Source: Pseudomonas cichorii
Lineage (GTDB): Bacteria > Pseudomonadota > Gammaproteobacteria > Pseudomonadales > Pseudomonadaceae
Assembly (NCBI RefSeq): GCF_003700275.1
Contig: NZ_RBRE01000079.1
Location: 20,803 to 84,802 of the forward strand
Direction: 5' to 3'
DNA: 64,000 bases
Each line of letters starts with the position of its first letter. Position 1 is the stretch's first letter. The notes beneath the pieces are model-generated. The model did no database searches. It worked only from the letters and a program-made list of their open reading frames with translations, and was not told the origin of the DNA. A program made the position numbers and the translations under genes. Shown here piece after piece: positions 53,475 to 62,346 of the stretch.

Positions 53475-53927
53475 TTATCTTGTTTCTCCTGACTGAAGAT
53501 AAGGAAGCCAGTCGTCGACGCATCGCGAAAGATGCTCATAGGTCTGCTCAAAGGCTGACTGGGGCCCCCGGTAGGGGTCGGCTATTTCCTGCTTGGGTTG
53601 CCACTTGCCGATCAGAAACGTCTTGCCACGTACTTCCGGCGCCAGTTTCAGAATGTTCAGAATGTGCGGCTGCTCCATCAGCAGAATCAGCTCTGCCTGG
53701 CGCAGCAGTTGTCGACTCACCTGACGCGCCTCATGGCGACGGACCGGGACGTTGTGCGACTGCAACACGGCCTTTGCCAGCGGGTCGATGGATGAGCCGG
53801 GCAGGCTGTTGATGCCCGCCGAGTGGATCAGCATCCCCGGGGATGCCAGTCGATGCCGAAGCAGGGCTTCGGCCATGGGGCTGCGGCAGATATTGCCGAC
53901 GCAGACCACCAGTACGTTATTGAACAT
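53475..53927 (-). CDS. wzb: Low-molecular-weight protein tyrosine phosphatase (Wzb)
   Basis: A 150-residue phosphatase. The catalytic loop CVGNICRSPMAE (CX5R, Cys9) is at the N terminus and the general acid Asp is in IADPYRGP near residue 117. It removes phosphate from the Wzc tyrosine cluster. Its stop codon abuts the wzc start, and its own start overlaps the upstream GT2 gene by 11 nt, so the three are translated together. Confidence 0.92.
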   Translation of the reverse strand: MFNNVLVVCVGNICRSPMAEALLRHRLASPGMLIHSAGINSLPGSSIDPLAKAVLQSHNVPVRRHEARQVSRQLLRQAELILLMEQPHILNILKLAPEVRGKTFLIGKWQPKQEIADPYRGPQSAFEQTYEHLSRCVDDWLPYLQSGETR

Positions 53928-54849
53928 GGTGTTTGCCGGCGGAGGGCATCAGTCGCTTGCCCAGATTGACGATGAAGTTGCGCGCCACCATCAGCAGCGC
54001 CTGCAACTTGTTGCGCGGCACCAGCGCCGACAGCGAAAGGCCCACCACTTGCATCAGGAAGTGCTCGTACAACTGTTGATTGCCGAGTCGGTTGTAGTAG
54101 TTGGCCAGGCTCGAAAAGGTCAGCAGGCTCATGTGGATCTTTCGCTTGTTGCTGCGCATGGAAAAGATTCCGCCGGGGTGCAGGCGGTAAGCGGCGGGCT
54201 TGATCTCGGCGATGAACTTGCCCTTGCCGAACGCCCCCAGCAGCGACCACCAGCAGAGGTCGTTGAGCGGCGCAATCGGTGGCTTGAGTTCGGGCGGCAT
54301 GCTGGAGAATACGTTGCGAAAACACACCGTCAGGGTGGAAATCGGCCGTGCCATCTGCAGTTCGAGGGCGCTGGCGTCGGCGCGCAACTTGCCTTGCAAC
54401 TGCACGCCATATTGACCGTGCTCATCGAAGGCGATGGCATCGTGATAGGTGATGGCGTAGTCGGGGTGACTTTCCAGAAAGTCCACCTGCAGTTGCAGCT
54501 TGCGTGGATCGGTCCAGTAATCGTCGGCTTCGCAATAGGCGATGTAACGGCCGCGAGCCTTGCCGAACAGTTCGGGCACACAGGGCTTGCCCTGACGGTA
54601 CTGGTTTTCTTCCTGATAGAAGGGCCGAATGATGTTCGGATGGCGCTTGGCATATTGCGCAATGATCAGTGCGGTCGCGTCGGTCGAGGCATCGTCATGG
54701 ATCAGGATTTCATAGCTGAAGCTTGTCTGCTGGGAAAGAAAGCCATCCAGCGTCTGCCTGATGAACGCCTCCTGGTTATAGGCCGGGCAGACGATGCTCA
54801 ATAACGGTTCGGCGTTGTCAGGGCGCAGGTTTTTTGTCGTGGCATCCAT
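53917..54849 (-). CDS. Glycosyltransferase family 2
   Basis: A 310-residue GT-A enzyme. LLSIVCPAYNQEAFIRQTLDGFLSQ and LIHDDASTDAT form the nucleotide-binding half, and YIAYCEADDYWTDPRKLQ carries the metal-binding acidic pair (near residue 107). The remaining half has no membrane span. It probably transfers one sugar of the repeat unit. It sits between the flippase gene (3-nt gap) and wzb (overlap). Confidence 0.87.
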   Translation of the reverse strand: MDATTKNLRPDNAEPLLSIVCPAYNQEAFIRQTLDGFLSQQTSFSYEILIHDDASTDATALIIAQYAKRHPNIIRPFYQEENQYRQGKPCVPELFGKARGRYIAYCEADDYWTDPRKLQLQVDFLESHPDYAITYHDAIAFDEHGQYGVQLQGKLRADASALELQMARPISTLTVCFRNVFSSMPPELKPPIAPLNDLCWWSLLGAFGKGKFIAEIKPAAYRLHPGGIFSMRSNKRKIHMSLLTFSSLANYYNRLGNQQLYEHFLMQVVGLSLSALVPRNKLQALLMVARNFIVNLGKRLMPSAGKHHVQ

Positions 54850-54852
54850 GGC

Positions 54853-56373
54853 TCATGTACTCGGTTTGCTGAACAGAAAGTAGATTTTCATCGCCAGGGG
54901 TTTGTAACTTGCCGCCACCAGCGCCAGGGTGATCAGGCCACTGGCGGCGAGCCCCAGCAGCACGGTGGTGCGGCTTTGCCCGGCGATGAGTTGAAACACC
55001 GGTTCGCTGCACACCAGCCCGACCGCGGTCATGGCACTGATCCGCAGGATGTCGCGCAGCCATTGGCCGTGAATCCCCGGTGCCAGGCGCTGATGAACGA
55101 TCATCGGCCAGATCGCGAACGACACTGCCCTGAGGAAAAAGAACGCCAGGGCTGCGCCATACGCCGCCTGATAATGAATCGCCAGAAACATGACCGGCAC
55201 TGTGACGAGCGCGGAAATGACGCTGTACCAGATGTGCAACCGCATCTGCCCGTAGGCGTATTGCAGATAGAACTGAAAGGCGCTGGCCGCCATGATTGCG
55301 CTGCCCAGTGCGTACCAGCACAGCACCGAGCGACCCCATTGGGCCGCCGCCTGATCGCCGGTCCAGGCATAGATCAGCGGCTCGGCGTGCAGCGCGACAA
55401 TCGCTGCCAGCGGGAACAGAAAGGTGCAGACGAAACGGTTGGCGGCCAGAAACAGGGCATGCATGTCCTGATGGCTACCTTCGGCCACCAACACTGTCAG
55501 GCGCGGCAGCAAAGCCTGCACCAACGGGTTGGTGAGCATCATGATGCCGGTGGTAATCAGTGCGACCAGCGAGAAATAGCCGTATTGATCCAGCGGCAGG
55601 ATTTCCGAGAGCAGCACTTTGTCGATCTGGGTCAGCACGATCCACAGCACGCTGCTCAGCGAGATGCTGGCAGCGAATGGCAGGATCGGCCTGACCAGTT
55701 GCCAGTCGATGCCGGTCAGCCAGCGGGCCACCGGCATTTGCCGCCAGGCCCGGCTGGCGAATATCAGGGTTTCGAGTGCGGCGATAGCGACCTGGAATTC
55801 AAAGAAATCCTGTGGGTCCTGGGAAAAGCTGCTCACCAGCAACAGTCCGCCGAAATAGCGCAGGGTTGCGATGATGATATTGACGGCATTCAGCCAGGCA
55901 TGTTGTTCCAGACCCTGGATACCGCTCTTGTACAACGTCGAATACAGCCGCAGGGCAATCACCACGCCCATCAGGCCGATGCAGTTGATCAGCGTCTGTG
56001 GTTGCAGGGTCTGGGCGTTGAGCCAGTGCACGGCAATCCACGGGCTGGCGGCATATACCGCCAGGGCGCTGAGAATTGCCAGAGGCAGAAACATGATCTC
56101 GAACGAGCGCAGAATCCGCCCTTGATGACTGTTACCTGCCGGGTAGCCCTGGTGATGGGCCACGGCGCGCACCAGGCTGGGCGACAGGCCCGCATCGAGC
56201 AATTGCAGCCAGGCCTGCATGACGGTAAAAAATCCGATCAGGCCGTAAGCCTCGGCGCCAAGATGGCCGAGGTAGAACGGCATGATCAGAATTCCCACCA
56301 GCATCACATAAGCCTGCCCGGCGTAATTCAGCGCGGTATTGCCGATGACGGAGCGTTTGCTGACCATGGCCAT
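54853..56373 (-). CDS. wzx: Lipid-linked repeat-unit flippase (Wzx/MATE-like oligosaccharide flippase)
   Basis: A 506-residue polytopic protein with about 12-14 hydrophobic segments, starting SKRSVIGNTALNYAGQAYVMLVGILIMPFYLGHLG, a typical Wzx N terminus. It moves the undecaprenyl-linked repeat unit to the periplasmic face. The ATG at 56373 overlaps the aminotransferase stop by one base (TGATG); earlier starts would extend back into that gene without a ribosome-binding site. Confidence 0.88.
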   Translation of the reverse strand: MAMVSKRSVIGNTALNYAGQAYVMLVGILIMPFYLGHLGAEAYGLIGFFTVMQAWLQLLDAGLSPSLVRAVAHHQGYPAGNSHQGRILRSFEIMFLPLAILSALAVYAASPWIAVHWLNAQTLQPQTLINCIGLMGVVIALRLYSTLYKSGIQGLEQHAWLNAVNIIIATLRYFGGLLLVSSFSQDPQDFFEFQVAIAALETLIFASRAWRQMPVARWLTGIDWQLVRPILPFAASISLSSVLWIVLTQIDKVLLSEILPLDQYGYFSLVALITTGIMMLTNPLVQALLPRLTVLVAEGSHQDMHALFLAANRFVCTFLFPLAAIVALHAEPLIYAWTGDQAAAQWGRSVLCWYALGSAIMAASAFQFYLQYAYGQMRLHIWYSVISALVTVPVMFLAIHYQAAYGAALAFFFLRAVSFAIWPMIVHQRLAPGIHGQWLRDILRISAMTAVGLVCSEPVFQLIAGQSRTTVLLGLAASGLITLALVAASYKPLAMKIYFLFSKPST

Positions 56374-57494
56374 CAGATGGCCTGAGCAATGACAGGGCTT
56401 TGATAGCTGACGCTGCCCAGGCTGCATTCTTCGATCAGGGTATGAATGACCCTGTCCTGATCCTCACGCTGCAGGCCGGGGTAGATGGGCAGGCACAGCA
56501 CCCGCTCGCTCAAGGCCCGCGATACCGCTTGCCCCGGTTGTGGCTGAAGATATTCGAGGGTGTCCAGCGACGGGTAGAAGTAGCGACGCGGATTGATGCC
56601 CCGCGCATTGAGCGCGGCGCGGACTCTGAGCAAGTGCTGTTCGTCCTGCAGGCCCACCGGGAAGTAGCTGTGGTTCAGTTCGCTGTCGGCTTCGGGTTGT
56701 TGCAGGTCCAGATAGCTTTCCAGACGCGAAGTGTAGCGATGGGCAATTTCGGCGCGCTCTTCGAGAATGTTCTCGATATTGTCCAGAATGCACAGCCCCA
56801 TGGCGGCCGAGAATTCGTTGAGCTTGGCGTTGATGCCGATGCCGTCGATCTTGTCGACGTCGGCGATGCCGAAGTTGCACAGCAGGTAGGCGCGCCGTGC
56901 CAGTTCGTCATCATTGGTAATGATCGCGCCGCCTTCGATGGTGTGAAACAGCTTGGTCGCATGAAAGCTCAGGGTGCTGATATCGCCGCGATTGAGCACG
57001 GATTGGCCAGCATGTCGCACCGCAAATGCATGGGCGCCGTCGTAGACCACCTTGAGCCGGTGCTTGCGTGCGATCTGCTCGATTGCGTCGACCGCACAAG
57101 GATTGCCGAACACATGGGTGCCCACGATGGCGCTGGTGTCTTCGCTGATGCAGCTTTCGATGTGTTGTGGCGAGATATTCCAGGTCTGCGGATCGATATC
57201 GGCAAAGACTGGCCGGATACCTTCCCATTGCAGGGAACTGGTGGTCGCTACAAAGCTGAACGGCGTAGTCACGGCGCTGCCGCTAAGACCCAGGGCGCGA
57301 TAGGCTACTTGCAGGGCCAGCGTGCCGTTGTTGGTCAGGATAATGTGCTTGACCCCCAGATAGTCCTTGAGCCGGCTTTCCAGCTCGCCTACCAGTGGTC
57401 CGTGATTGGTCAGCCAGCCTCGCGCGTAAATACCCTCGACATACGCCTTGAACTTGTCGATATCACCAAGGTACGTCTTGGTTACGTTAATCAT
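56373..57494 (-). CDS. DegT/DnrJ/EryC1/StrS-family sugar aminotransferase
   Basis: A 373-residue PLP enzyme. The PLP-binding lysine is in LSFHATKLFHTIEGG (near residue 180), VYDGAHAFAV contains the cofactor-contacting Asp, and GIGINAKLNEFSAAMG is a family motif. It aminates a 4-keto or 3-keto nucleotide sugar to make an amino-deoxy sugar. The dehydratase making that keto sugar is not in the cluster, so the substrate must come from a shared pathway such as dTDP-4-keto-6-deoxyglucose. GGAGG at 57500-57504 places the start at 57494. Confidence 0.88.
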   Translation of the reverse strand: MINVTKTYLGDIDKFKAYVEGIYARGWLTNHGPLVGELESRLKDYLGVKHIILTNNGTLALQVAYRALGLSGSAVTTPFSFVATTSSLQWEGIRPVFADIDPQTWNISPQHIESCISEDTSAIVGTHVFGNPCAVDAIEQIARKHRLKVVYDGAHAFAVRHAGQSVLNRGDISTLSFHATKLFHTIEGGAIITNDDELARRAYLLCNFGIADVDKIDGIGINAKLNEFSAAMGLCILDNIENILEERAEIAHRYTSRLESYLDLQQPEADSELNHSYFPVGLQDEQHLLRVRAALNARGINPRRYFYPSLDTLEYLQPQPGQAVSRALSERVLCLPIYPGLQREDQDRVIHTLIEECSLGSVSYQSPVIAQAI

Positions 57495-57557
57495 CGAAGC
57501 CTCCATGTCTGTCGTCGGGTCGTGTTGTTGCGGGTGAGCGGCTGTTTGCTGCGGGAA

Positions 57558-58343
57558 TCAGGGCGCGGACGTTTCCGGAGGCGATACGCTGGTCCTGGCA
57601 CTGACACGTGCGGCCCGGCCCTGATTGATGCCAAGGATCATGCTGGTTGCCGTACTGCCGCTGTGCGGGTCACCGAAATGCAGGATGGCCGTGGCGCGTT
57701 TCAAGCCAGGACTGCAGGGCTGGTTGGCGTGCAGGGAGCGGTAGCCCCAGAACAGGTAGATATTGCCGGGCTCCAGCTTCAATACCTTGGGGGTGATCCA
57801 GCCGCGCTTGATGGCGATACAGGTCATCCAGCGACTGAAGCGGTTTTGCAGCAATGCTTTCTCGATGACATTGCGCAGCACACTGCTGCGCAACTTGCGG
57901 GCATTGGGAAACAGCATCAGATCGCCGCATTCCTCGCCGTTGAGCGGGATGTAGATCGGAATCAGAGCGGTGACCAGGCTGGCATCGAAGTGGAAGCAAT
58001 TGGATTCGCGCATGCCCTGCGAACCCTGGATGCAACGCAACACCGGGAATATCTGCTCGCTGGGGCTGTCCTGCCGGGCCGCGTGCCGATACAGACCGGC
58101 CATCAACTGTTTGAATGCCGGATCCGACCAGAGGCTGGCCAGCAAACTTTCAGCCAGTGCACTTTCACCGTGATACGCGAAGTATTCACCGGGATGCTTC
58201 TCTGCGCGGCTATCGGTAAATGCCCTTAATTGCTCCAGGTCGGTCTTGCTCAACATATTCTTGAGCAGGGTGAAGCCATTGGCATCGATATCGTCGGCCA
58301 GGTGCTGAATGTGCTGTGAGTCGAAAGCGGGAATAAGTGGCAT
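57558..58343 (-). CDS. Phytanoyl-CoA dioxygenase (PhyH)-like Fe(II)/2-oxoglutarate oxygenase
   Basis: A 261-residue protein with the double-stranded beta-helix motif residues: HxD in NCFHFDASLV (near residue 125), the distal His in YRSLHANQP and a following Arg in LKRATAILHF that would bind 2-oxoglutarate. Members hydroxylate small acyl or sugar-linked substrates. As the first gene of the operon it may tailor a precursor of the repeat unit. AGAGGTG (58352-58358) supports the start. Assignment to PhyH is by motif; the substrate is unknown. Confidence 0.72.
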   Translation of the reverse strand: MPLIPAFDSQHIQHLADDIDANGFTLLKNMLSKTDLEQLRAFTDSRAEKHPGEYFAYHGESALAESLLASLWSDPAFKQLMAGLYRHAARQDSPSEQIFPVLRCIQGSQGMRESNCFHFDASLVTALIPIYIPLNGEECGDLMLFPNARKLRSSVLRNVIEKALLQNRFSRWMTCIAIKRGWITPKVLKLEPGNIYLFWGYRSLHANQPCSPGLKRATAILHFGDPHSGSTATSMILGINQGRAARVSARTSVSPPETSAP

Positions 58344-58425
58344 TTCAATTACACCTCTGGGCAGGTGGAGACGAAAAACCAAAAGCGAAACTGCTGGCCT
58401 GGTTTGTTGACTACTCGATATCTGG

Positions 58426-58438
58426 GCACGCTACCGCC
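58426..58438 (-). promoter_or_regulatory. ops element 1 (RfaH recruitment site) in the exopolysaccharide operon leader
   Basis: Read on the minus strand the sequence is GGCGGTAGCGTGC, identical to the E. coli ops core within JUMPstart. It lies 83 nt upstream of the first start codon of the operon, on the transcribed sense strand, and the operon encodes its own RfaH homologue at 49,906. Confidence 0.8.
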
Positions 58439-58572
58439 CGAATCCATCGTTTCTGGACATTGGCTCGCGACTGCATTGCGAGCGATCAAGATCGAAAAAC
58501 GTGATTCAGGCCTTATACAGACGGCACCCACACCCGCTTGACTGAACCTGCCAGGGGAGCGATTGCTTCAGA

Positions 58573-58585
58573 CAAAGCTACCGCC
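58573..58585 (-). promoter_or_regulatory. ops-like element 2 in the exopolysaccharide operon leader
   Basis: Read on the minus strand the sequence is GGCGGTAGCTTTG. It keeps the first nine bases of ops (GGCGGTAGC) and the T at position 11. It is 147 nt upstream of ops element 1, in the same orientation and inside the same leader. Confidence 0.6.
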
Positions 58586-58764
58586 ACACCGAACACGTTC
58601 AGTAATTTTCAAGGGTTTCATGAGTCAACAGACATCCAGCGGGGCGAGGACAAGGCACCGTGGAAACAACTAACATCGTGGGCAGAACAGAAACTACGGC
58701 TTGACCGAATCCTGCGTTGTGCTCTGTGGCATTTACGTAAAGTCCAGGAGGGGTCTGACAGAGC

Positions 58765-58795
58765 TATATATTGGTAGCGTCAGCGATTCTGTCAA
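58765..58795 (-). promoter_or_regulatory. Candidate promoter of the exopolysaccharide operon
   Basis: On the minus strand a consensus TTGACA (58790-58795) is followed after 17-19 bp by the alternating AT run ATATATA (around 58765-58771). Transcription would start near 58,758 and give a leader of about 415 nt that includes both ops-like elements. The -10 match is imperfect. Confidence 0.45.
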
Positions 58796-59262
58796 ATTAT
58801 TTCGTCAGCTTTCTGTTAAATAATTGATAAACAGTTTCACGAAATAACTAAGTGATTGATTTTAAACAGAGTCAAAAAAACAGCATGTTCCCGCGAGCTG
58901 AGAAATGCCATTTTTTGGGCGGGTTTACACAAGCGAGTCTGTAAACGGCGTGACTGCCGTGTGGTCAATCCCGGCTGATAGTGTTGTGCCAGAGCCCGTC
59001 CCGAGCTGAAGACGATGGACATTGCCTTGGCAGGCAAGGATGGCTTGATGGTTGCATCCTTGACTGTTGTCAATGTGTTTTATTTCTAAATGGAATATAT
59101 AAATAATAATTAATAATTTTTGGTTCTATCAAATTTCATGCATCATTAATGGCGGGATCTGTAACGTACCGGGCCTTGAAAAGGGTCTTCAGGGAATGGA
59201 CTGGGTCGGTCGATCAGGTAAGCAGTTCGCAATGCCGGGCTGGGCAATTCAGAGGGCTGTTC
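58796..59262. other. AT-rich intergenic region between divergent units
   Basis: About 470 nt without a recognisable gene between the exopolysaccharide promoter and the cysteine desulfurase. The stretches 58,790-58,870 and 59,075-59,150 are strongly AT-rich, with short inverted repeats. They are likely regulator or nucleoid-protein binding regions for the operon. A TTGACT box at 59,060 could belong to the desulfurase promoter, but no good -10 partner was found. Confidence 0.5.
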
Positions 59263-60441
59263 ATGCAAAATTCTGCGCTGTATTTCGATTACGCCGCTAC
59301 CACACCTGTGGACGAGCGCGTGATTCAGGTGATGGTCAAGTGTCTGGGGTTAACCGGCAATTTCGGTAACCCGGCGTCCAGTTCTCATGCATATGGCCAG
59401 CAGGCGCGCCTGACCGTTGAATACGCTCGTGAGCAAGTGGCAGGGCTGGTAGGTGCGCAAGCCGGGCAGATTATCTGGACCTCCGGTGCGACCGAGTCCA
59501 ATAACCTGGCACTCAAGGGTGTGGCTCAGGCGCATACGCTGCGCACGGCGAAAGCCGGCGGGCATATCATCACCAGCCAGATCGAACACAAGGCCATTCT
59601 CGACACGGCCCAGCAACTTGAAGCGGCGGGGTTCGAGGTCACTTATCTTGCTCCCGACGCCGATGGCCTGATCACGCCCGAGGCTGTCAGTGCAGCACTG
59701 CGCGACGATACCTTGCTGGTGTCGCTGATGCTGGTCAACAACGAACTGGGAACGGTTAGCGACATCGCCGGAATCGGCCAGCGGGTTCGCGAGCACGGAG
59801 CCTTGTTTCATGTCGATGCGGCTCAGGGCGCCGGCAAGCTGGCGATCGACCTTGCCGGGCTGGCGGTTGACCTGATGTCGTTTTCCGCTCACAAGATCTA
59901 CGGTCCCAAAGGCATTGGTGCGCTGTATGTCGGTCCGCGTGCCGAACAACGGGTTCTGGCCCAGATCCATGGCGGCGGGCATGAGTGCGGCCTGCGTTCG
60001 GGCACCTTGGCTACTCACCAGATCGCCGGAATGGGCGCAGCCTTCGCCCTGGCCGCCGATTCGCTCGAAGAGGAAATCGCGCATATCGAGCGCCTGAACC
60101 TGCGTCTGCGTGAGCATCTGGCGGATATTCCCGGCCTGCGCATCAATGGCAGTCAGGAGCAACGCATCGCCCATACCCTGAGCCTGACCTTCGGCAAGAA
60201 TGACCTCAATATCGCTGCGCTTGGCAACAGCCTGGCGTTCTCTTCCACATCGGCCTGCAACTCCGCGAAGAACACGCCTTCGCATGTATTGCTGGCGCTG
60301 GGACACAGCGCACAGGCGGCTGGCCAGACCATTCGCCTGAGCCTGGGACGCTTCACGCGCGAGCAGGATATCGACCGCGCCGCCGGGCTTATTCGTGCTT
60401 CATTGATCCAGCCTGCATTCTGGGCGGTTGCTCAGTCTTGA
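59263..60441 (+). CDS. Cysteine desulfurase, IscS/NifS type (stand-alone copy)
   Basis: A 392-residue PLP enzyme. YFDYAATTPVDERV is at the N terminus, the PLP-binding lysine is in SFSAHKIYGPKG (near residue 207), and the persulfide cysteine is in SSTSACNSAKNTPSHVL (near residue 330). It takes sulfur from cysteine for Fe-S or thio-cofactor assembly. No iscR, iscU or iscA genes adjoin it, so it is not the main isc operon. AGAGGG (59251-59256) sets the start at 59263; an upstream ATG adds a non-conserved 38 residues. Confidence 0.9.
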   Translation: MQNSALYFDYAATTPVDERVIQVMVKCLGLTGNFGNPASSSHAYGQQARLTVEYAREQVAGLVGAQAGQIIWTSGATESNNLALKGVAQAHTLRTAKAGGHIITSQIEHKAILDTAQQLEAAGFEVTYLAPDADGLITPEAVSAALRDDTLLVSLMLVNNELGTVSDIAGIGQRVREHGALFHVDAAQGAGKLAIDLAGLAVDLMSFSAHKIYGPKGIGALYVGPRAEQRVLAQIHGGGHECGLRSGTLATHQIAGMGAAFALAADSLEEEIAHIERLNLRLREHLADIPGLRINGSQEQRIAHTLSLTFGKNDLNIAALGNSLAFSSTSACNSAKNTPSHVLLALGHSAQAAGQTIRLSLGRFTREQDIDRAAGLIRASLIQPAFWAVAQS

Positions 60442-60499
60442 TCGGTGCTCCATTATCTGACCCGCTATAACTGTCAATTCAGGGTCAGCAGGAGAGTCA

Positions 60500-62308
60500 A
60501 TGAGTACGCAATCCAAAGCCGGTACAGGAGTGGCTGAACGTCTGGCGCAAACACGCGCGCTGATGAGCCGGGAACAGATCGACGCTTATCTGGTGCCTTC
60601 GGCCGATCCCCATCTCTCTGAATACCTGCCTGGCTATTGGCAAGGGCGGCAATGGCTTTCCGGTTTCCACGGTTCCGTGGGGACGCTGATAATCACTCAG
60701 GATTTCGCCGGTGTCTGGGCCGACAGTCGTTACTGGGAACAGGCCACCAAGGAACTGGCGGGCAGCGGGATCGAACTGGTCAAGCTGCTTCCCGGCCAGC
60801 AGGGGCCTCTGGAATGGCTCGCCGATCAGGCCCAGGCTGAAAGTGTCGTGGCAGTGGATGGTGCGGTACTGGCCGTTGCCTCTTCGCGGAGTCTGGCCAG
60901 CAAGTTGTACGCCCGTGGAGCCAGGTTGCGTACGGACATGGATCTGCTCAATGAGCTATGGCATGACCGTCCTGCCTTGCCTGCCAATCCGGTGTTCGAG
61001 CACCTGCCACCGCATGCTACGCAGCCACGGGGCGAGAAACTGGCCCGGCTGCGTCAGGTCATGGTCGAGCGCGGCGCCGACTGGCATTTCATCGCGACCC
61101 TGGATGACATTGCCTGGCTGTTCAATCTGCGCGGGACAGACGTTTCCTATAACCCGGTGTTCATCTCCTTTGCCCTGATCGGACCGCAGAGTGTCACGCT
61201 GTTCGTGGCTTCGGAGAAGGTCAGCGACGAGGTGCGCCTCAGCCTGTTGCGTGATGGCATCAACCTGCTGGAGTACACCCAGATCGGTGCGGCGTTGCGT
61301 GAGGTTCCCAGGGATGCGCGCTTGTTGGTCGATCCGGCGCGGGTGACCTGTGGCCTGCTCGATTACCTGGACAGCGAAGTGACCCTGGTCGAAGGGCTGA
61401 ATCCGAGCACCTTGTTCAAATCCCAGAAGACTGAAGCCGATACCGGGCATATCCGTCAGGTCATGGAGCAGGACGGCGCGGCACTGTGCGAGTTTTTTGC
61501 CTGGCTGGACGGCGCATCCGGTCGGCTGCCGATCAGCGAGCTGACCATCGATGAAAAACTGACCGAGGCGCGCCAACGACGTCCCGGCTATGTTTCGCCA
61601 AGTTTTGCCACCATCGCCGGATTCAACGGCAACGGTGCCATGCCGCATTATCGTGCCACTGAAGAGGAGCATGCGCTGATCGAGGGAGACGGCCTGCTGC
61701 TGATCGACTCCGGCGGCCAGTATCTGGGCGGCACGACCGACATTACGCGCATGGTGCCGGTGGGTACGCCCAGCGCCGAGCAAAAGCAGGATTGTACGCG
61801 GGTGCTCAAGGGCGTGATCGCGCTGTCACGTGCTCACTTTCCCAAGGGCATCCTGTCGCCATTGCTCGACGCCATCGCCCGTGCGCCAATCTGGGCCGAT
61901 GAAGTCAATTACGGGCATGGTACCGGGCACGGCGTCGGTTACTTCCTGAATGTGCATGAAGGGCCGCAGGTTATTGCCTATCAGGCGGCTGCCACGCCAC
62001 AGACGGCCATGCTGCCGGGGATGATCACGTCGATTGAGCCGGGTACTTACCGACCGGGGCGTTGGGGGGTGCGAATCGAGAACCTGGTTATCAACCAGGA
62101 AGCAGGCAAAACCGAGTTCGGTGAATTCCTGCGGTTCGAGACGCTCACGCTATGCCCGATCGATACGCGCTGTCTGGACATCAGCCTGTTGAGCGAGGAT
62201 GAGCGCAAGTGGCTCAACAGCTATCACGCTCACGTCAATGAGCGTCTGAGTCCGCTGCTGCAGGGTGCGGCGCTTCAGTGGCTGAAGGTCCGCACAGCAG
62301 CGGTCTGA
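60500..62308 (+). CDS. Xaa-Pro aminopeptidase (aminopeptidase P, M24B, long form)
   Basis: A 602-residue metallopeptidase of the long aminopeptidase P type. Two creatinase-like N-terminal domains are followed by the pita-bread catalytic domain, whose five metal ligands are visible as Asp in LLLIDSGGQ, Asp in GGTTDITRMV, His in GTGHGVGYFLNVHEGPQ, Glu in SIEPGTYRPG and Glu in VRIENLVI. It removes N-terminal residues before proline. It lies 58 nt after the cysteine desulfurase and is probably cotranscribed with it. Confidence 0.92.
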   Translation: MSTQSKAGTGVAERLAQTRALMSREQIDAYLVPSADPHLSEYLPGYWQGRQWLSGFHGSVGTLIITQDFAGVWADSRYWEQATKELAGSGIELVKLLPGQQGPLEWLADQAQAESVVAVDGAVLAVASSRSLASKLYARGARLRTDMDLLNELWHDRPALPANPVFEHLPPHATQPRGEKLARLRQVMVERGADWHFIATLDDIAWLFNLRGTDVSYNPVFISFALIGPQSVTLFVASEKVSDEVRLSLLRDGINLLEYTQIGAALREVPRDARLLVDPARVTCGLLDYLDSEVTLVEGLNPSTLFKSQKTEADTGHIRQVMEQDGAALCEFFAWLDGASGRLPISELTIDEKLTEARQRRPGYVSPSFATIAGFNGNGAMPHYRATEEEHALIEGDGLLLIDSGGQYLGGTTDITRMVPVGTPSAEQKQDCTRVLKGVIALSRAHFPKGILSPLLDAIARAPIWADEVNYGHGTGHGVGYFLNVHEGPQVIAYQAAATPQTAMLPGMITSIEPGTYRPGRWGVRIENLVINQEAGKTEFGEFLRFETLTLCPIDTRCLDISLLSEDERKWLNSYHAHVNERLSPLLQGAALQWLKVRTAAV

Positions 62309-62320
62309 CACTGACTGCTG

Positions 62321-62346
62321 GCGTCGAGGCCTCAGGGCTTCGACGC
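62321..62346. terminator. Bidirectional hairpin between convergent genes
   Basis: An 11-bp stem, GCGTCGAGGCC/GGCTTCGACGC, with one wobble and a 4-nt loop lies between the aminopeptidase P stop and the small lipoprotein, overlapping the latter's stop codon. No T-run is present. Confidence 0.55.

Noticed and set aside
58538..58777. 79-codon plus-strand frame in the exopolysaccharide leader
   Set aside because: It is antisense to the leader carrying the ops-like elements, with no ribosome-binding site or recognisable sequence.
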